Assembly (NCBI RefSeq): GCF_000425185.1
Contig: NZ_AULH01000005.1
Location: forward strand, 186,001-250,000
Direction: 5' to 3'
DNA: 64,000 nucleotides
From: Pleomorphomonas koreensis DSM 23070
GTDB taxonomy: Bacteria > Pseudomonadota > Alphaproteobacteria > Rhizobiales > Pleomorphomonadaceae
Positions within the stretch are counted from its first letter, which is position 1. Every line of letters starts with the position of its first letter. Shown here piece by piece: positions 1-8,068 of this stretch. The position numbers and the translations under genes are program-made. The notes under the pieces are model-generated. The model ran no database searches. It was not told where the DNA came from and saw only the letters and a program-made list of their open reading frames with translations.

Positions 1-526
1 CGACGCCGTCCTCGGCGCCGCCGACAAGATCGTCGGCGCGGTCAAGGCCGGCGAGATCAAGCACTTCGCCGTCATCGGCGGCTGCGACGGTTCGGAGGGC
101 GAGCGCTCCTACTACACCGACCTCGGCACGACCATTCCGAACGACTGGGTGATCCTGACGCTCGGCTGCGGCAAGTACCGGCTGCTCGGCCACGACTACG
201 GCACCGTCGCCGGCCTGCCGCGCCTCCTCGACATGGGCCAGTGCAACGACAGCTTCTCGGCCGTCAAGGTGGCGCTGGCGCTCGCCGACGCCTTCGGCTG
301 CACGGTCAACGACCTGCCGCTGTCGATCGTGCTCAGCTGGTTCGAGCAGAAGGCGGTGTGCGTGCTGCTGGCGCTGCTGCACCTCAACGTCAAGAACATC
401 CGCATCGGGCCGCGTCTGCCCGCCTTCCTGACGCCGGCCGTGCTGAAGGTGCTGGTCGACACCTTCGGCCTGAAGCCGGTGGGCGAGGTGGAAAGCGACC
501 TCAAGGCGATGGCCAACGCCGCCTGA
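1..526 (+). CDS. hcp: Hydroxylamine reductase / hybrid cluster protein, C-terminal part (5' end outside window)
   Basis: The open frame enters from the left edge (first full codon at base 2) and ends at a TGA at 524-526, giving about 174 residues. The C-terminal third of Hcp is recognisable: the 'VIGGCDG' and 'TLGCGKYR' cysteine segments that ligand the hybrid Fe-S-O cluster, then '[13 protein letters not shown]' and 'SWFEQKAV', all family signatures. Hcp is a cytoplasmic anaerobic enzyme that reduces hydroxylamine and NO and takes part in nitrosative-stress defence. A GC-rich hairpin follows at 541-566. It lies beside [FeFe]-hydrogenase maturation genes, a neighbourhood typical of anaerobically expressed genes. 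Family assignment is firm; the exact physiological substrate is inferred. Confidence 0.93.
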   Translation, partial: DAVLGAADKIVGAVKAGEIKHFAVIGGCDGSEGERSYYTDLGTTIPNDWVILTLGCGKYRLLGHDYGTVAGLPRLLDMGQCNDSFSAVKVALALADAFGCTVNDLPLSIVLSWFEQKAVCVLLALLHLNVKNIRIGPRLPAFLTPAVLKVLVDTFGLKPVGEVESDLKAMANAA

Positions 527-947
527 GCCAACGAAAAAGACCGGCCGGGCAGCGATGCCCGGCCGGCGGGTTCTCCGAAGAGCCGCTTGGCGCGTCACGC
601 TCCGATGGCGATCCTCTGAAGACAGAACAGCACCGTCAGGAACGCCGCGGCGACGGCGATCCGCAGGCAGAATCCGGCGGATGGACCAATGCAGGCCCGC
701 CCTACTTCCTTGACCATGGTGACAATCACGGCCGCCTCCCTGTTGCGTTCGCAGGTCACCTAGTGAACGTCGAGCCCGGCGAGTTCCTCCCCCCTCCGGG
801 CCGCACGTCGCAGGAAGCTAGAATCGAATCCGGCGAAGGGCCATTCAAAACGTTTCGTCTACGTATTCGGCGGGATGGGCGCCGCCTGTCGCCGGGGCGC
901 TGTTCAGGCTATATCTTTCCCAACACATATAAGTTTTTGGACAGCCC
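527..947. other. Gene-free region between hcp and hydE
   Basis: About 420 bp without a convincing reading frame. It holds the hairpin at 541-566 and presumably the promoter of hydE. Frames crossing it lack ribosome-binding sites and resemble no family I recognise. The last 80 bases before hydE are comparatively AT-rich. Confidence 0.6.
541..566 (+). terminator. Hairpin after hcp, probable terminator
   Basis: A perfect 10-bp stem (541-550 pairs with 557-566) closes a 6-base loop, starting 14 bases after the hcp stop. Only a short T-containing stretch follows, so it may be a weak intrinsic terminator or an mRNA-end stabiliser. Confidence 0.55.
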
Positions 948-1997
948 ATGACGAATGCCGCCGCCCTCCTGGACACCACCCCGGCCGGAGACGTTTTCGA
1001 CCATGCCGCCGTCAAGGCGCTGTTCGAACTGCCGCGCGAGGCGTTGTTCGCCCGCGCCAACGCGGTGCGCAAGGACCACATGGGCGACGAGGTGTTCCTG
1101 CGCGGCATCGTCGAGTTCTCCAACGTCTGCGCCAACGACTGCCTCTACTGCGGCATCCGCAAGTCCAACCACGGCGTGCGCCGCTACCGCATCGAGGAGG
1201 AGGAAATCCTCGAAGTGGCCCGCCGCATGGAGGGCTGGCAGCAGACCACCATCGTGCTGCAATCGGGCGAGGTGGCGGCGGAGAAGGAAGACGCGCGCAT
1301 CGAGCGGATCATCCGGCGGATCAAGACCGAGACGCGGCTCGCCGTGACGATGAGCGCCGGCAACCGGCCGCACGACACCTACGCCCGCTGGCGGGCGGCC
1401 GGCATGGACCGCTATCTCCTGCGCTTCGAGACCTCCAACCCCGCCCTCTTCGCCTACCTCCATCCCGACTGCGACCTCGACGAGCGCATCCGCTGCCTGA
1501 AGGACCTGCGCAGCCTCGGCGTGCAGGTCGGTTCCGGCTTCATGATCGGCGTGCCCGGCGAGACGCTCGACATCCTCGCCGATAACATCCTGCTCTGCCG
1601 CGATCTCGACCTCGACATGATCGGCATCGGGCCGTTCATCGCCCATCCCGACACGCCGCTCGCCGGCCTTGCCAACGCCTATGCCGGCGACACCGACATG
1701 TTCTTCGCCGCCGTGGCGGCGCTCCGCATCGTCAACCCGCGCGCCCACATCCCGGCGACGACGGCCTTCGACGCCATCTTCCCGCACGCCGGCCGCGACC
1801 TGGTGCTGCAACGCGGCGCCAACGTGTTCATGCCCAACGCCACGCCCGGCCGCTTCCGCAAGAACTACATGCTCTATCCGGACAAGCCCTGCGTCGACGA
1901 AGACGACCACCAGTGCTCGGGCTGTGCCGCCGCCCGCATCTGGTCGATCGGCCGGCTGATCGGCCAGGGGCCGGGGCACTCGATCAAGGCGCGGTGA
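948..1997 (+). CDS. hydE: [FeFe]-hydrogenase H-cluster radical SAM maturase HydE
   Basis: 349 residues, the normal HydE length. The radical-SAM Cx3Cx2C motif is at C61, C65, C68 inside the HydE-typical 'EFSNVCANDCLYCGIR'. A C-terminal accessory-cluster motif Cx7Cx2C is present at C315, C323, C326. HydE acts in the cytoplasm with HydG and HydF to assemble the 2Fe subcluster of the H-cluster, processing the HydG-made Fe(CO)2(CN) synthon. Here it is on the plus strand, while hydG and hydF are on the minus strand downstream, so it is transcribed separately. The ATG at 948 is preceded by an AT-rich leader. No structural hydrogenase (hydA) is in the window. Confidence 0.95.
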   Translation: MTNAAALLDTTPAGDVFDHAAVKALFELPREALFARANAVRKDHMGDEVFLRGIVEFSNVCANDCLYCGIRKSNHGVRRYRIEEEEILEVARRMEGWQQTTIVLQSGEVAAEKEDARIERIIRRIKTETRLAVTMSAGNRPHDTYARWRAAGMDRYLLRFETSNPALFAYLHPDCDLDERIRCLKDLRSLGVQVGSGFMIGVPGETLDILADNILLCRDLDLDMIGIGPFIAHPDTPLAGLANAYAGDTDMFFAAVAALRIVNPRAHIPATTAFDAIFPHAGRDLVLQRGANVFMPNATPGRFRKNYMLYPDKPCVDEDDHQCSGCAAARIWSIGRLIGQGPGHSIKAR

Positions 1998-2157
1998 TCT
2001 CCGCCAATTCTGGCATTCTCAGTTTCGACTGCTCGGCTTGAACCCGCCCCGCGGCCCGGTTGGTCGCGGGCCGTCGTCCGTTGCCCTCCTCTCCGACTTT
2101 GGAACAATCGCCGGCCGCCGGCCGTTGTCCGGGCATCAACGGAAAGGAGAGTTCGAG

Positions 2158-2550
2158 ATGAACAGGATTCTTGCAGCCTCGATTCTGGCCGGCGCCGCCG
2201 CCTTCGCGTCCAACGCCTTCGCCCAGGAGGGCACCGTCTCCGGCGCGGTCGGCGGCGCCGCGACCGGCGCCGTCGTTGGCGGTCCGGTGGGCGCGGTGGT
2301 CGGCGGCGTCGCCGGCGCGGCCATCGGTACCATTCTCGCCCCGCCACCGCCGGAGGTCCGCACCGTGGTGGTCCAGCAGACGACGCCGTCGGTGGTCTAC
2401 GACCAGCCGATCGTCGTCGGACAGCCGCTGCCGACCACCGTGGTGCTCTATCCGGTGCCCGGCTACGACAACTACTACTATACGGTCGTCAACAACGAGC
2501 GCGTCATCGTCGACCCGCAGAGCCGCACGGTGTTGCAGGTCGTCAACTAA
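2158..2550 (+). CDS. Small exported glycine-zipper protein, DUF1236-like
   Basis: 130 residues with a clear Sec signal peptide (cleavage likely after 'SNAFA', about residue 22). A glycine-zipper stretch of repeated GxxxG follows at about residues 27-60, then a proline and valine-rich linker and a C-terminal segment ending 'NERVIVDPQSRTVLQVVN'. That ending matches the DUF1236 type of rhizobial periplasmic or envelope proteins. The AAAGGAGAG ribosome site lies just before the ATG. Function is unknown. A strong hairpin terminator follows directly, so it is probably monocistronic. An alternative is a general outer-membrane 'YMGG-like' lipoprotein, but no lipobox cysteine is present. Confidence 0.75.
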   Translation: MNRILAASILAGAAAFASNAFAQEGTVSGAVGGAATGAVVGGPVGAVVGGVAGAAIGTILAPPPPEVRTVVVQQTTPSVVYDQPIVVGQPLPTTVVLYPVPGYDNYYYTVVNNERVIVDPQSRTVLQVVN

Positions 2551-2567
2551 CGGCCGATCGTCGCTTG

Positions 2568-2593
2568 AAAAGCGGGGCTCCGGCCCCGCTTTT
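2568..2593. terminator. Bidirectional intrinsic terminator between the exported protein and hydF
   Basis: Perfect 11-bp stem (2568-2578 with 2583-2593) and a 4-base loop. It has A-residues on the left arm and a T-run on the right arm, so it works as a rho-independent terminator for the gene to its left and, read in reverse, for hydF. Confidence 0.9.
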
Positions 2594-3823
2594 TCATTGG
2601 GCGTTGGCCCGCTCGAAGGCGATGCGCGCCGCCGGGAATGGCCCCAGCGAACGGTTGAGCACGCCCTGCACCCGGCTGATGGCGACGCCGTAGTTGGTGA
2701 TCGGCACGCCCTGCCGCTCGGCCTGCCGAATGCGGAGCAGCGCCTGCTTGCGGTTGACGGTGCAGGCGCCGCACTGGACGACCAGCGCGTAGGGGCTGAG
2801 GTCGTCGGGGAAGGCGCGGCCGGCCATGGTCTCAAACTCGATGTCGCCGCCGGCATACTGGCGGAACCAGCGCGGGATCTTCACCCGGCCGATGTCGTCG
2901 GCCATGGAATGGTGGGTGCAGGCCTCGGCGATCAGCACCTTGTCGCCGGGCTTCAGCCGGTCGATCCGGGCGGCGCCCTCGGCGAGCCGGACGAGGTCGC
3001 CCTTGAAGCGGGCCATCAGGATCGAGAAGGTGGTCAGCGGCACGTCGTCCGGCGTATCGGCCGCCGCCTTCAGCACGATCTGGCTGTCGCAGACCACCAG
3101 ATCGGGCTTCTTCGCGAAGGATTTCAGCGTCGCCGCCAGTTCGCGCTCCTTGACAACGGTGCAGCTGGCGTCGGCGTCGAGGATGTCGCGGATGGCCATC
3201 ACCTGCGGCAGGATCAGCCGGCCCTTGGGGGCCGAAAGGTCGATCGGCACCACCAGCACGACGTGGCCGCCGGCCGGCACCAGGTCGGCGAGGAGATGCG
3301 GCACCTCGAACGAGCTTTCCGGCGCCGCCTCCAGGATCAGTTCGCGCACGCGGGCGGCGTCGGCTTTCGAGGCCGTGGAAATGGCGGCGAAGGGCACGTC
3401 GCGCGCCTTGACCGCCGCGAGCGCCGCCTCGGGCGGCGCGCCGAGGTCGGCCTTGGTGAAGACGACGCAATAGGGCGTCTCGCGGGTGGCGAGCGCGTCC
3501 ATCAGCCTGACCTCGTCGTCGCCGATCGGGCCGTCGGTGACGATGATGCCGAGGTCGGTGTGGTCGAGCGCCTTCAGCGTCTTCTCGACGCGCATGCCGC
3601 CGAGATCGCCGACGTCGTCGATGCCGGCGGTGTCGACGAACAGCACCGGACCGATCGGCAGCAGTTCCATCGCCTTCTCGACCGGGTCGGTGGTGGTGCC
3701 GGCGACGTCGGAGACGATCGACACCTGCTGGCCGATCAGAAGGTTGACCAAGGACGACTTGCCGACGTTGCGCCGGCCGTAGACGCCGATGTGCAGGCGG
3801 AGACCCTTGGGCGTGGCGAGCAT
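2594..3823 (-). CDS. hydF: [FeFe]-hydrogenase H-cluster maturation GTPase HydF
   Basis: 409 residues from the ATG at 3823. The frame is open far upstream, but homology begins here. The N-terminal GTPase domain has G1 'GRRNVGKSS' (16-24) and G3 'DTAG' (64-67), followed by the dimerisation region and a C-terminal Fe-S domain. Cluster residues are C302 and H304 in 'CTHH' and C351, C354 in 'CGAC'. HydF is the scaffold that carries the 2Fe precursor to apo-HydA. The usual His before the last CxxC is a Gln here (Q350). It sits 11 bases after the aspartase-like gene, in one operon with hydG, and ends in the shared terminator at 2568-2593. Confidence 0.94.
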   Translation of the reverse strand: MLATPKGLRLHIGVYGRRNVGKSSLVNLLIGQQVSIVSDVAGTTTDPVEKAMELLPIGPVLFVDTAGIDDVGDLGGMRVEKTLKALDHTDLGIIVTDGPIGDDEVRLMDALATRETPYCVVFTKADLGAPPEAALAAVKARDVPFAAISTASKADAARVRELILEAAPESSFEVPHLLADLVPAGGHVVLVVPIDLSAPKGRLILPQVMAIRDILDADASCTVVKERELAATLKSFAKKPDLVVCDSQIVLKAAADTPDDVPLTTFSILMARFKGDLVRLAEGAARIDRLKPGDKVLIAEACTHHSMADDIGRVKIPRWFRQYAGGDIEFETMAGRAFPDDLSPYALVVQCGACTVNRKQALLRIRQAERQGVPITNYGVAISRVQGVLNRSLGPFPAARIAFERANAQ

Positions 3824-3834
3824 TGTCTTGGTCC

Positions 3835-5223
3835 TTATCTGGTGCCCAGCGCCGTCATGGCGTTGGCGGACAACAGGCGTTCGAGGTCGGCCGGCTCGAT
3901 CAGCCGGCGTTCGAGGACGATCTCGATCACCGAGCGGCCACTGTCGCGGGCGGCGGTCGCCACCTCGGTGGCCGTCTCGTAGCCGAGGCGCGGCAACAGC
4001 GCCGTGACGACGGCGCGGCTTCCGGCCACAATCCGCCGGCAGGCCGCCTCGTCGACCGACAGCCCCTCGACGCAGCGGGTGCGGAAGATGGTGGCGGCGG
4101 CTTCCAGGAGGTCGAGGCTGTCGAGCAGCGCGTCGGCCAAGAGCGGCAGGAAGGCGTTGAGTTCCAACTGGCCGTTCTGGGCGGCCAGAGTCACCACCTG
4201 GTCGTTGCCCATCACCTTCATCGCCGCCTGGCCGACAGCCTCGGGGATCACCGGGTTGACCTTGCCCGGCATGATCGACGAGCCCGCCTGCACGGCCGGC
4301 AGGACGATCTCGCCCAATCCGGCCTGCGGCCCCGACGACAACAGGCGGAGGTCGGAGGAAATCTTGAAGAGGTTGACGGCATTGGCCTTCAGGATGCCGG
4401 ACACCTCGACGAAGGCGTCGGCGTTCTGCGTGGCGTCGACGAGGTTTTCCGCCCTGGCGAGGCCGAGGCCGGTCACCTCGCGCAGCACCTCGGTGACCAT
4501 GAACACGTAGTCGCGCGGCGCGGCGATGGCAGTGCCGATGGCGGTGCCGCCGAGGTTGACGACGCGCAGCCGCTCCTCGCACTTGAAGACGCGCCAGCGG
4601 TCGCGCGACAGCGCCTCGGCCCAGGCCGAGAACACGGCGCCGTAGGCGATCGGACAGGCGTCCTGCAACTCAGTGCGGGCGATCTTGACCACCCCCGACC
4701 ACGCCCGTTCCTTGTCCTGGAAGGCGACCTGAAGGTCGGCGACGGCCTTCTCCAGCCGGTGCAGCAGGCGGATGGCGGCGATCTTCAGCGCCGTCGGGAA
4801 GGTGTCGTTGGTCGACTGGTTGAGGTTGACGTGGTCGTTGGGGTGGACGCGGGCGTGGACGCCCCGCCGGCCGCCCAAGAGTTCCTCGGCGCGGTTGGCG
4901 ATCACCTCGTTGACGTTCATGTTGAGCGAGGTGCCGGCGCCGCCCTGCAGCGCGTCGACGACGATCTCGGACAACAGCGTGCCGTCCTCGATCTCGCGGG
5001 CGGCGCGGACGATCGCCTCCCCGACGTCGTCGGCGAGGAAGCCGAGGCGGTGGTTGGTCTTCGCCGCGGCGATCTTCACCGCCGCATAGGCCCTGATCAG
5101 CTCGGGATGGGCCGGCCGGCCGCTGAGCGGAAAGTTGTCGCGGGCGCGCGCCGTATGGATGCCCCAGAGGACATCCTCGGGAACCTCACGCTCGCCGATG
5201 AGATCGGCCTCGCGCCGCGCCAT
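3835..5223 (-). CDS. aspA: Aspartate ammonia-lyase-like protein (fumarase/aspartase superfamily)
   Basis: 462 residues, typical for aspartase and class II fumarase. The superfamily signature 'GSSIMPGKVNP' is at 314-324 with the catalytic serine loop (S315/S316). Also present are 'QSTND' (136-140) and 'AGTSLNMNVNEV'. Aspartase deaminates aspartate to fumarate and ammonia. An aspartase gene is commonly wedged between hydG and hydF in [FeFe]-hydrogenase maturation clusters, and this is the same order. A nitrogen-supply role for the dithiomethylamine bridge has been suggested for such linked enzymes, but that is inference here. Gaps are 25 bases from hydG and 11 bases to hydF. Fumarase activity cannot be excluded from sequence alone. 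Confidence 0.85.
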   Translation of the reverse strand: MARREADLIGEREVPEDVLWGIHTARARDNFPLSGRPAHPELIRAYAAVKIAAAKTNHRLGFLADDVGEAIVRAAREIEDGTLLSEIVVDALQGGAGTSLNMNVNEVIANRAEELLGGRRGVHARVHPNDHVNLNQSTNDTFPTALKIAAIRLLHRLEKAVADLQVAFQDKERAWSGVVKIARTELQDACPIAYGAVFSAWAEALSRDRWRVFKCEERLRVVNLGGTAIGTAIAAPRDYVFMVTEVLREVTGLGLARAENLVDATQNADAFVEVSGILKANAVNLFKISSDLRLLSSGPQAGLGEIVLPAVQAGSSIMPGKVNPVIPEAVGQAAMKVMGNDQVVTLAAQNGQLELNAFLPLLADALLDSLDLLEAAATIFRTRCVEGLSVDEAACRRIVAGSRAVVTALLPRLGYETATEVATAARDSGRSVIEIVLERRLIEPADLERLLSANAMTALGTR

Positions 5224-5248
5224 CGCCTGCCTCCGGACGACGCCCGCC

Positions 5249-6649
5249 TCAGCGGTAGACGTCGCGCTTGCCCTCGCGCACCTTGCGCATCATCGTCTCA
5301 GAATAGCGGGCGATCTTCGGCTCCATGGTGGCGACCTCGGCGGCCACCGCCTTTTCACCCGCCGCGCAGGTGTCGTCGGAACCGTAGTCGAGCATGTATT
5401 CCATGAAGGACGACAGGGCGTTCGGCCCGCACATTTCGCGGATCAGGCCGGGCTTGGCAAGGTCCATGAAATCGGCGCCGGTGCGGCCCATGCGGTAGCA
5501 GGCGGTGCAGAAGGACGGCACGCAGCCGCTGGCGGCGATGTCGCGCACCACCTCGTCGAGCGGCCGGTGGTCGCCGCGGGTGAACTGGGCGGCATGCTCC
5601 TCGACCGGCGTCGCGTAGCCGCCGGGGTTGGTGCGGCTGCCGCCGGAGATCTGCGACACGCCGAGCCGGAAGGCCTCGCGGCGCATTTCCGGGCTTTCGC
5701 GCGTCGACAGGATGATGCCGGTGTAGGGCACGGCGAGGCGCAGGATGGCGATGATCTTGCGGAAGTCGTCGTCGGAGACGGCATGCGGCGGCGCCATCGA
5801 CACGTCCGAGCCGAAGGCCGGCTCCATGCGCGGCACCGAGATGGTGTGCGGGCCGACGCCGAAGGCGTCTTCCAGATGGGCGATGTGCTGCATGGTGGCC
5901 AGCACCTCGAAGCGCCAGTCGTGCAGGCCGAACAGCGGACCGATGCCGACGTCGTCGATGCCGGCCGCCATGGCGCGGTCCATCACCGACACGCGCCAGT
6001 CGAAGTCGGCCTTGGCGCCCGACGGATGCATCGCCTCGTAGACCTTGCGGTTGTAGGTCTCCTGGAACAGCTGATAGGTGCCGATGCCGGTCGCCTTCAG
6101 GCGGACGAACTCGTCGGTTTCGAGCGGCGCGACGTTGACGTTGATGCGGCGGATCTCGCCGCGGCCGCGCTTCACCGAATAGATCTTCTCGATGGCGTCG
6201 ATCAGATACTGGAAGCCGGTCTTCGGAAACGCCTCGCCGCCGATCAGCAGCAGGCGCTTGTGGCCCTGGTCGATCAGGGCGGCCGTCTCCGCCTCGATCT
6301 CCTCCATGGTCAGGATCTTGCGGTCCAGTTCCTTGTTGGAGCGGCGGAAGGCGCAGTAGACGCACTCGTTGAGGCAGATGTTGGAGAAATAGAGCGGCGC
6401 GAACAGCACGATGCGTGGGCCGTAGATCTCCGTCTTCACCTTCTCGGCGGTGTGGAACAGCTCGTCCATCAGGTCGGGATCGGTGACGGCGCAGAGCACG
6501 GCGACGTCGTCCTCGGAGAGGCCGCCGAGCAGGGCCGCCTTGTCGAGGATGTCGCGCACGCGCTGCCGGTCGGCGCCGGCGGCGGTGGCGGCGATTTCCG
6601 CCTCGATACGGGATTCGTCGAGCCAGGTGATCCGTTCGGTCTTGGTCAT
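5249..6649 (-). CDS. hydG: [FeFe]-hydrogenase H-cluster radical SAM maturase HydG (tyrosine lyase)
   Basis: 466 residues. The radical-SAM cluster motif is at C92, C96, C99 ('CLNECVYC'). The C-terminal auxiliary-cluster motif Cx2Cx22C is exact at C381, C384, C407, which separates HydG from its ThiH relatives. HydG cleaves tyrosine to p-cresol, CO and cyanide and builds the Fe(CO)2(CN) unit on the auxiliary cluster. It is the first gene of the minus-strand operon hydG-aspA-hydF. A 10-bp inverted repeat with an FNR/FixK-like half-site lies 56 bases upstream, consistent with oxygen control. Start ATG at 6649. Confidence 0.95.
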   Translation of the reverse strand: MTKTERITWLDESRIEAEIAATAAGADRQRVRDILDKAALLGGLSEDDVAVLCAVTDPDLMDELFHTAEKVKTEIYGPRIVLFAPLYFSNICLNECVYCAFRRSNKELDRKILTMEEIEAETAALIDQGHKRLLLIGGEAFPKTGFQYLIDAIEKIYSVKRGRGEIRRINVNVAPLETDEFVRLKATGIGTYQLFQETYNRKVYEAMHPSGAKADFDWRVSVMDRAMAAGIDDVGIGPLFGLHDWRFEVLATMQHIAHLEDAFGVGPHTISVPRMEPAFGSDVSMAPPHAVSDDDFRKIIAILRLAVPYTGIILSTRESPEMRREAFRLGVSQISGGSRTNPGGYATPVEEHAAQFTRGDHRPLDEVVRDIAASGCVPSFCTACYRMGRTGADFMDLAKPGLIREMCGPNALSSFMEYMLDYGSDDTCAAGEKAVAAEVATMEPKIARYSETMMRKVREGKRDVYR

Positions 6650-6704
6650 CGTGTCAGCCTTTCACCGGCCCGTCCGCCGGAGCTTTTTCGAGGCGACACT
6701 GCCC

Positions 6705-6737
6705 GATCTTGCGCCAGGACGATTTGCGCAAGATCAA
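6705..6737 (-). promoter_or_regulatory. Inverted repeat with FNR/FixK-like half-site upstream of hydG
   Basis: A perfect 10-bp inverted repeat (6705-6714 and 6726-6735) lies 56-88 bases before the hydG start. Overlapping it, 6724-6737 reads TTGCG-N4-ATCAA, one perfect and one degenerate half of the FNR/FixK consensus TTGAT-N4-ATCAA. It could be an operator or a 5'-leader stem-loop. Confidence 0.45.
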
Positions 6738-6897
6738 TCCTAACTCGGTTAACTGGAACAACCCGGTAATAAAACAAGAAACGAGCCGTCGCCACAGGCG
6801 ATCATCTTGCCCGGCCGGGGAGGCGCCGGTCCATCGCGGCGTTTCCTCCCGCACAAAAACCGGGTAGGTTCGAGACCTCATAACAAGGAAGGTTCGA

Positions 6898-7422
6898 ATG
6901 AACGCCAGGAACGACGAAGCCTTGTCCGCCGCCTGCCGGGAGGCGCGCGGGCGGGTGCGCCTCAGGGGCGTCTCCCGTTCGTTGCCGGTCGCCCTTCTGA
7001 GGACGCGGGAAGCGGTGATGCGGCAGTTCCGGCCGGCGCTGAGATCGGTCGATCTCACCGAGCAGCAGTGGCGCGTGCTGCGGGCGCTCGATTCGGTGCC
7101 GGAGATCGACGCCACCGGCCTCGCCATGTCCACCTTCCTGCTGCCGCCGTCGCTGTCGCGCATCCTGCGCGACCTCGAGAAGCGCCACCTGATCGCCCGC
7201 CGCCCCGATCCGGCCGACCTCAGGGCCTGGCTGATCTCGCTGACGCCCGAGGGGCGCAAGACCATCGACGCGGCCGCCGTATGGATCGAGAACATCTATG
7301 CCGCCATGGCGACACGGATCGGCAAGGAACGCTTCGACACGCTGATGCGGCTGCTCAGGGACGTCGAGCAGGATCTGACGATGCCGCTCGCCGATACCGG
7401 CGACGCCGGCTCCGACGCCTGA
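6898..7422 (+). CDS. MarR-family regulator, HpaR-like
   Basis: 174 residues, winged-helix MarR fold. The stretch 'LLRTREAVMRQFRPAL' followed by 'LTEQQWRVLRAL' is the hallmark of the HpaR (homoprotocatechuate operon) subgroup, followed by recognition helix 'LPPSLSRILRDLEKRHLI' and wing 'RRPDPADLRAWLISLTPEG'. It is longer than typical HpaR (about 145) through an N-terminal extension. AAGGAAGG precedes the ATG. No aromatic-degradation genes are nearby, so the ligand is unknown. The genes behind it on the same strand (DUF1349, ABC ATPase) may be its targets or simply co-transcribed. Confidence 0.85.
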   Translation: MNARNDEALSAACREARGRVRLRGVSRSLPVALLRTREAVMRQFRPALRSVDLTEQQWRVLRALDSVPEIDATGLAMSTFLLPPSLSRILRDLEKRHLIARRPDPADLRAWLISLTPEGRKTIDAAAVWIENIYAAMATRIGKERFDTLMRLLRDVEQDLTMPLADTGDAGSDA

Positions 7423-7462
7423 GGCCGGCGAGCGGAATGATTGGCGAAACGGCGGAGGAGAC

Positions 7463-8050
7463 ATGCTGAAGACGGGATTTGACGGTGGCGCCTGGCTGAA
7501 CGAGCCTTCCCACTGGGAGATCGACGGCGGCACGCTGACCGTCGCCACCGAGGCCGAGACCGATTTCTGGCGCGAGACCCATTACGGCTTCGTCCACGAC
7601 AACGGCCATGCCTACCTGCTGCCGGCCGACGACGGGTTCACCGTCGAGGCGCGCATCCGCGCCGACTACGCCGCCCTCTACGATCAGGCCGGCCTGCTGT
7701 TGCGCCTCGACGAAAGGCGCTGGCTGAAGTGCGGCGTCGAGCTGACCGACGGCGCGCCGTTCCTGTCGGTGGTGGCGACCGACGGCCGGTCCGACTGGTC
7801 GATCGCCCAGCCCTTCGGGGGCCTCGACGACGTCCGGCTGCGGCTGACCGTCCAGGCCGGCGCCGCGCGCATCCAGGCGTCTAGGGACGGCGAGCGCTGG
7901 CCAATGCTCCGCCTCGCCGCCGTCCCCGAGGCGCCGCGCTATCTGGTCGGGCCGATGGCCTGCTCGCCGACCCGGGCCGGCTTCGTCGCCGTGTTCTCCG
8001 ATTTTTCGATCGGGCCGGCCTCGACCGACCCCCTGCACGCCGAAGCCTGA
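7463..8050 (+). CDS. DUF1349 family concanavalin-A-like protein
   Basis: 195 residues, full length for DUF1349. Segments 'WRETHYGFVHDNGHAYLL', 'DQAGLLLRLDERRWLKCGVEL' and a C-terminal 'MACSPTRAGFVAVFSDF' match this jelly-roll family, often annotated as 'regulation of enolase protein 1-like' and found near carbohydrate metabolism genes. No signal peptide is seen, so it is cytoplasmic. GGAGGAG lies 6 bases before the ATG. It is 40 bases after the MarR gene and 18 bases before the ABC ATPase, which suggests one operon. Substrate and activity are unknown. Confidence 0.8.
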   Translation: MLKTGFDGGAWLNEPSHWEIDGGTLTVATEAETDFWRETHYGFVHDNGHAYLLPADDGFTVEARIRADYAALYDQAGLLLRLDERRWLKCGVELTDGAPFLSVVATDGRSDWSIAQPFGGLDDVRLRLTVQAGAARIQASRDGERWPMLRLAAVPEAPRYLVGPMACSPTRAGFVAVFSDFSIGPASTDPLHAEA

Positions 8051-8068
8051 AACGCCGGAGGTCACGCC

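Noticed and set aside
909-1979. Long open frame antisense to hydE
   Set aside because: Low-complexity Arg/Val/Gly-rich translation typical of the complement of a G+C-rich gene; no ribosome site or family.
3823-5406. Long plus-strand frame across the aspartase and hydG genes
   Set aside because: It is the reverse of real minus-strand genes; the His/Asp/Arg-rich composition is an artefact of codon bias.
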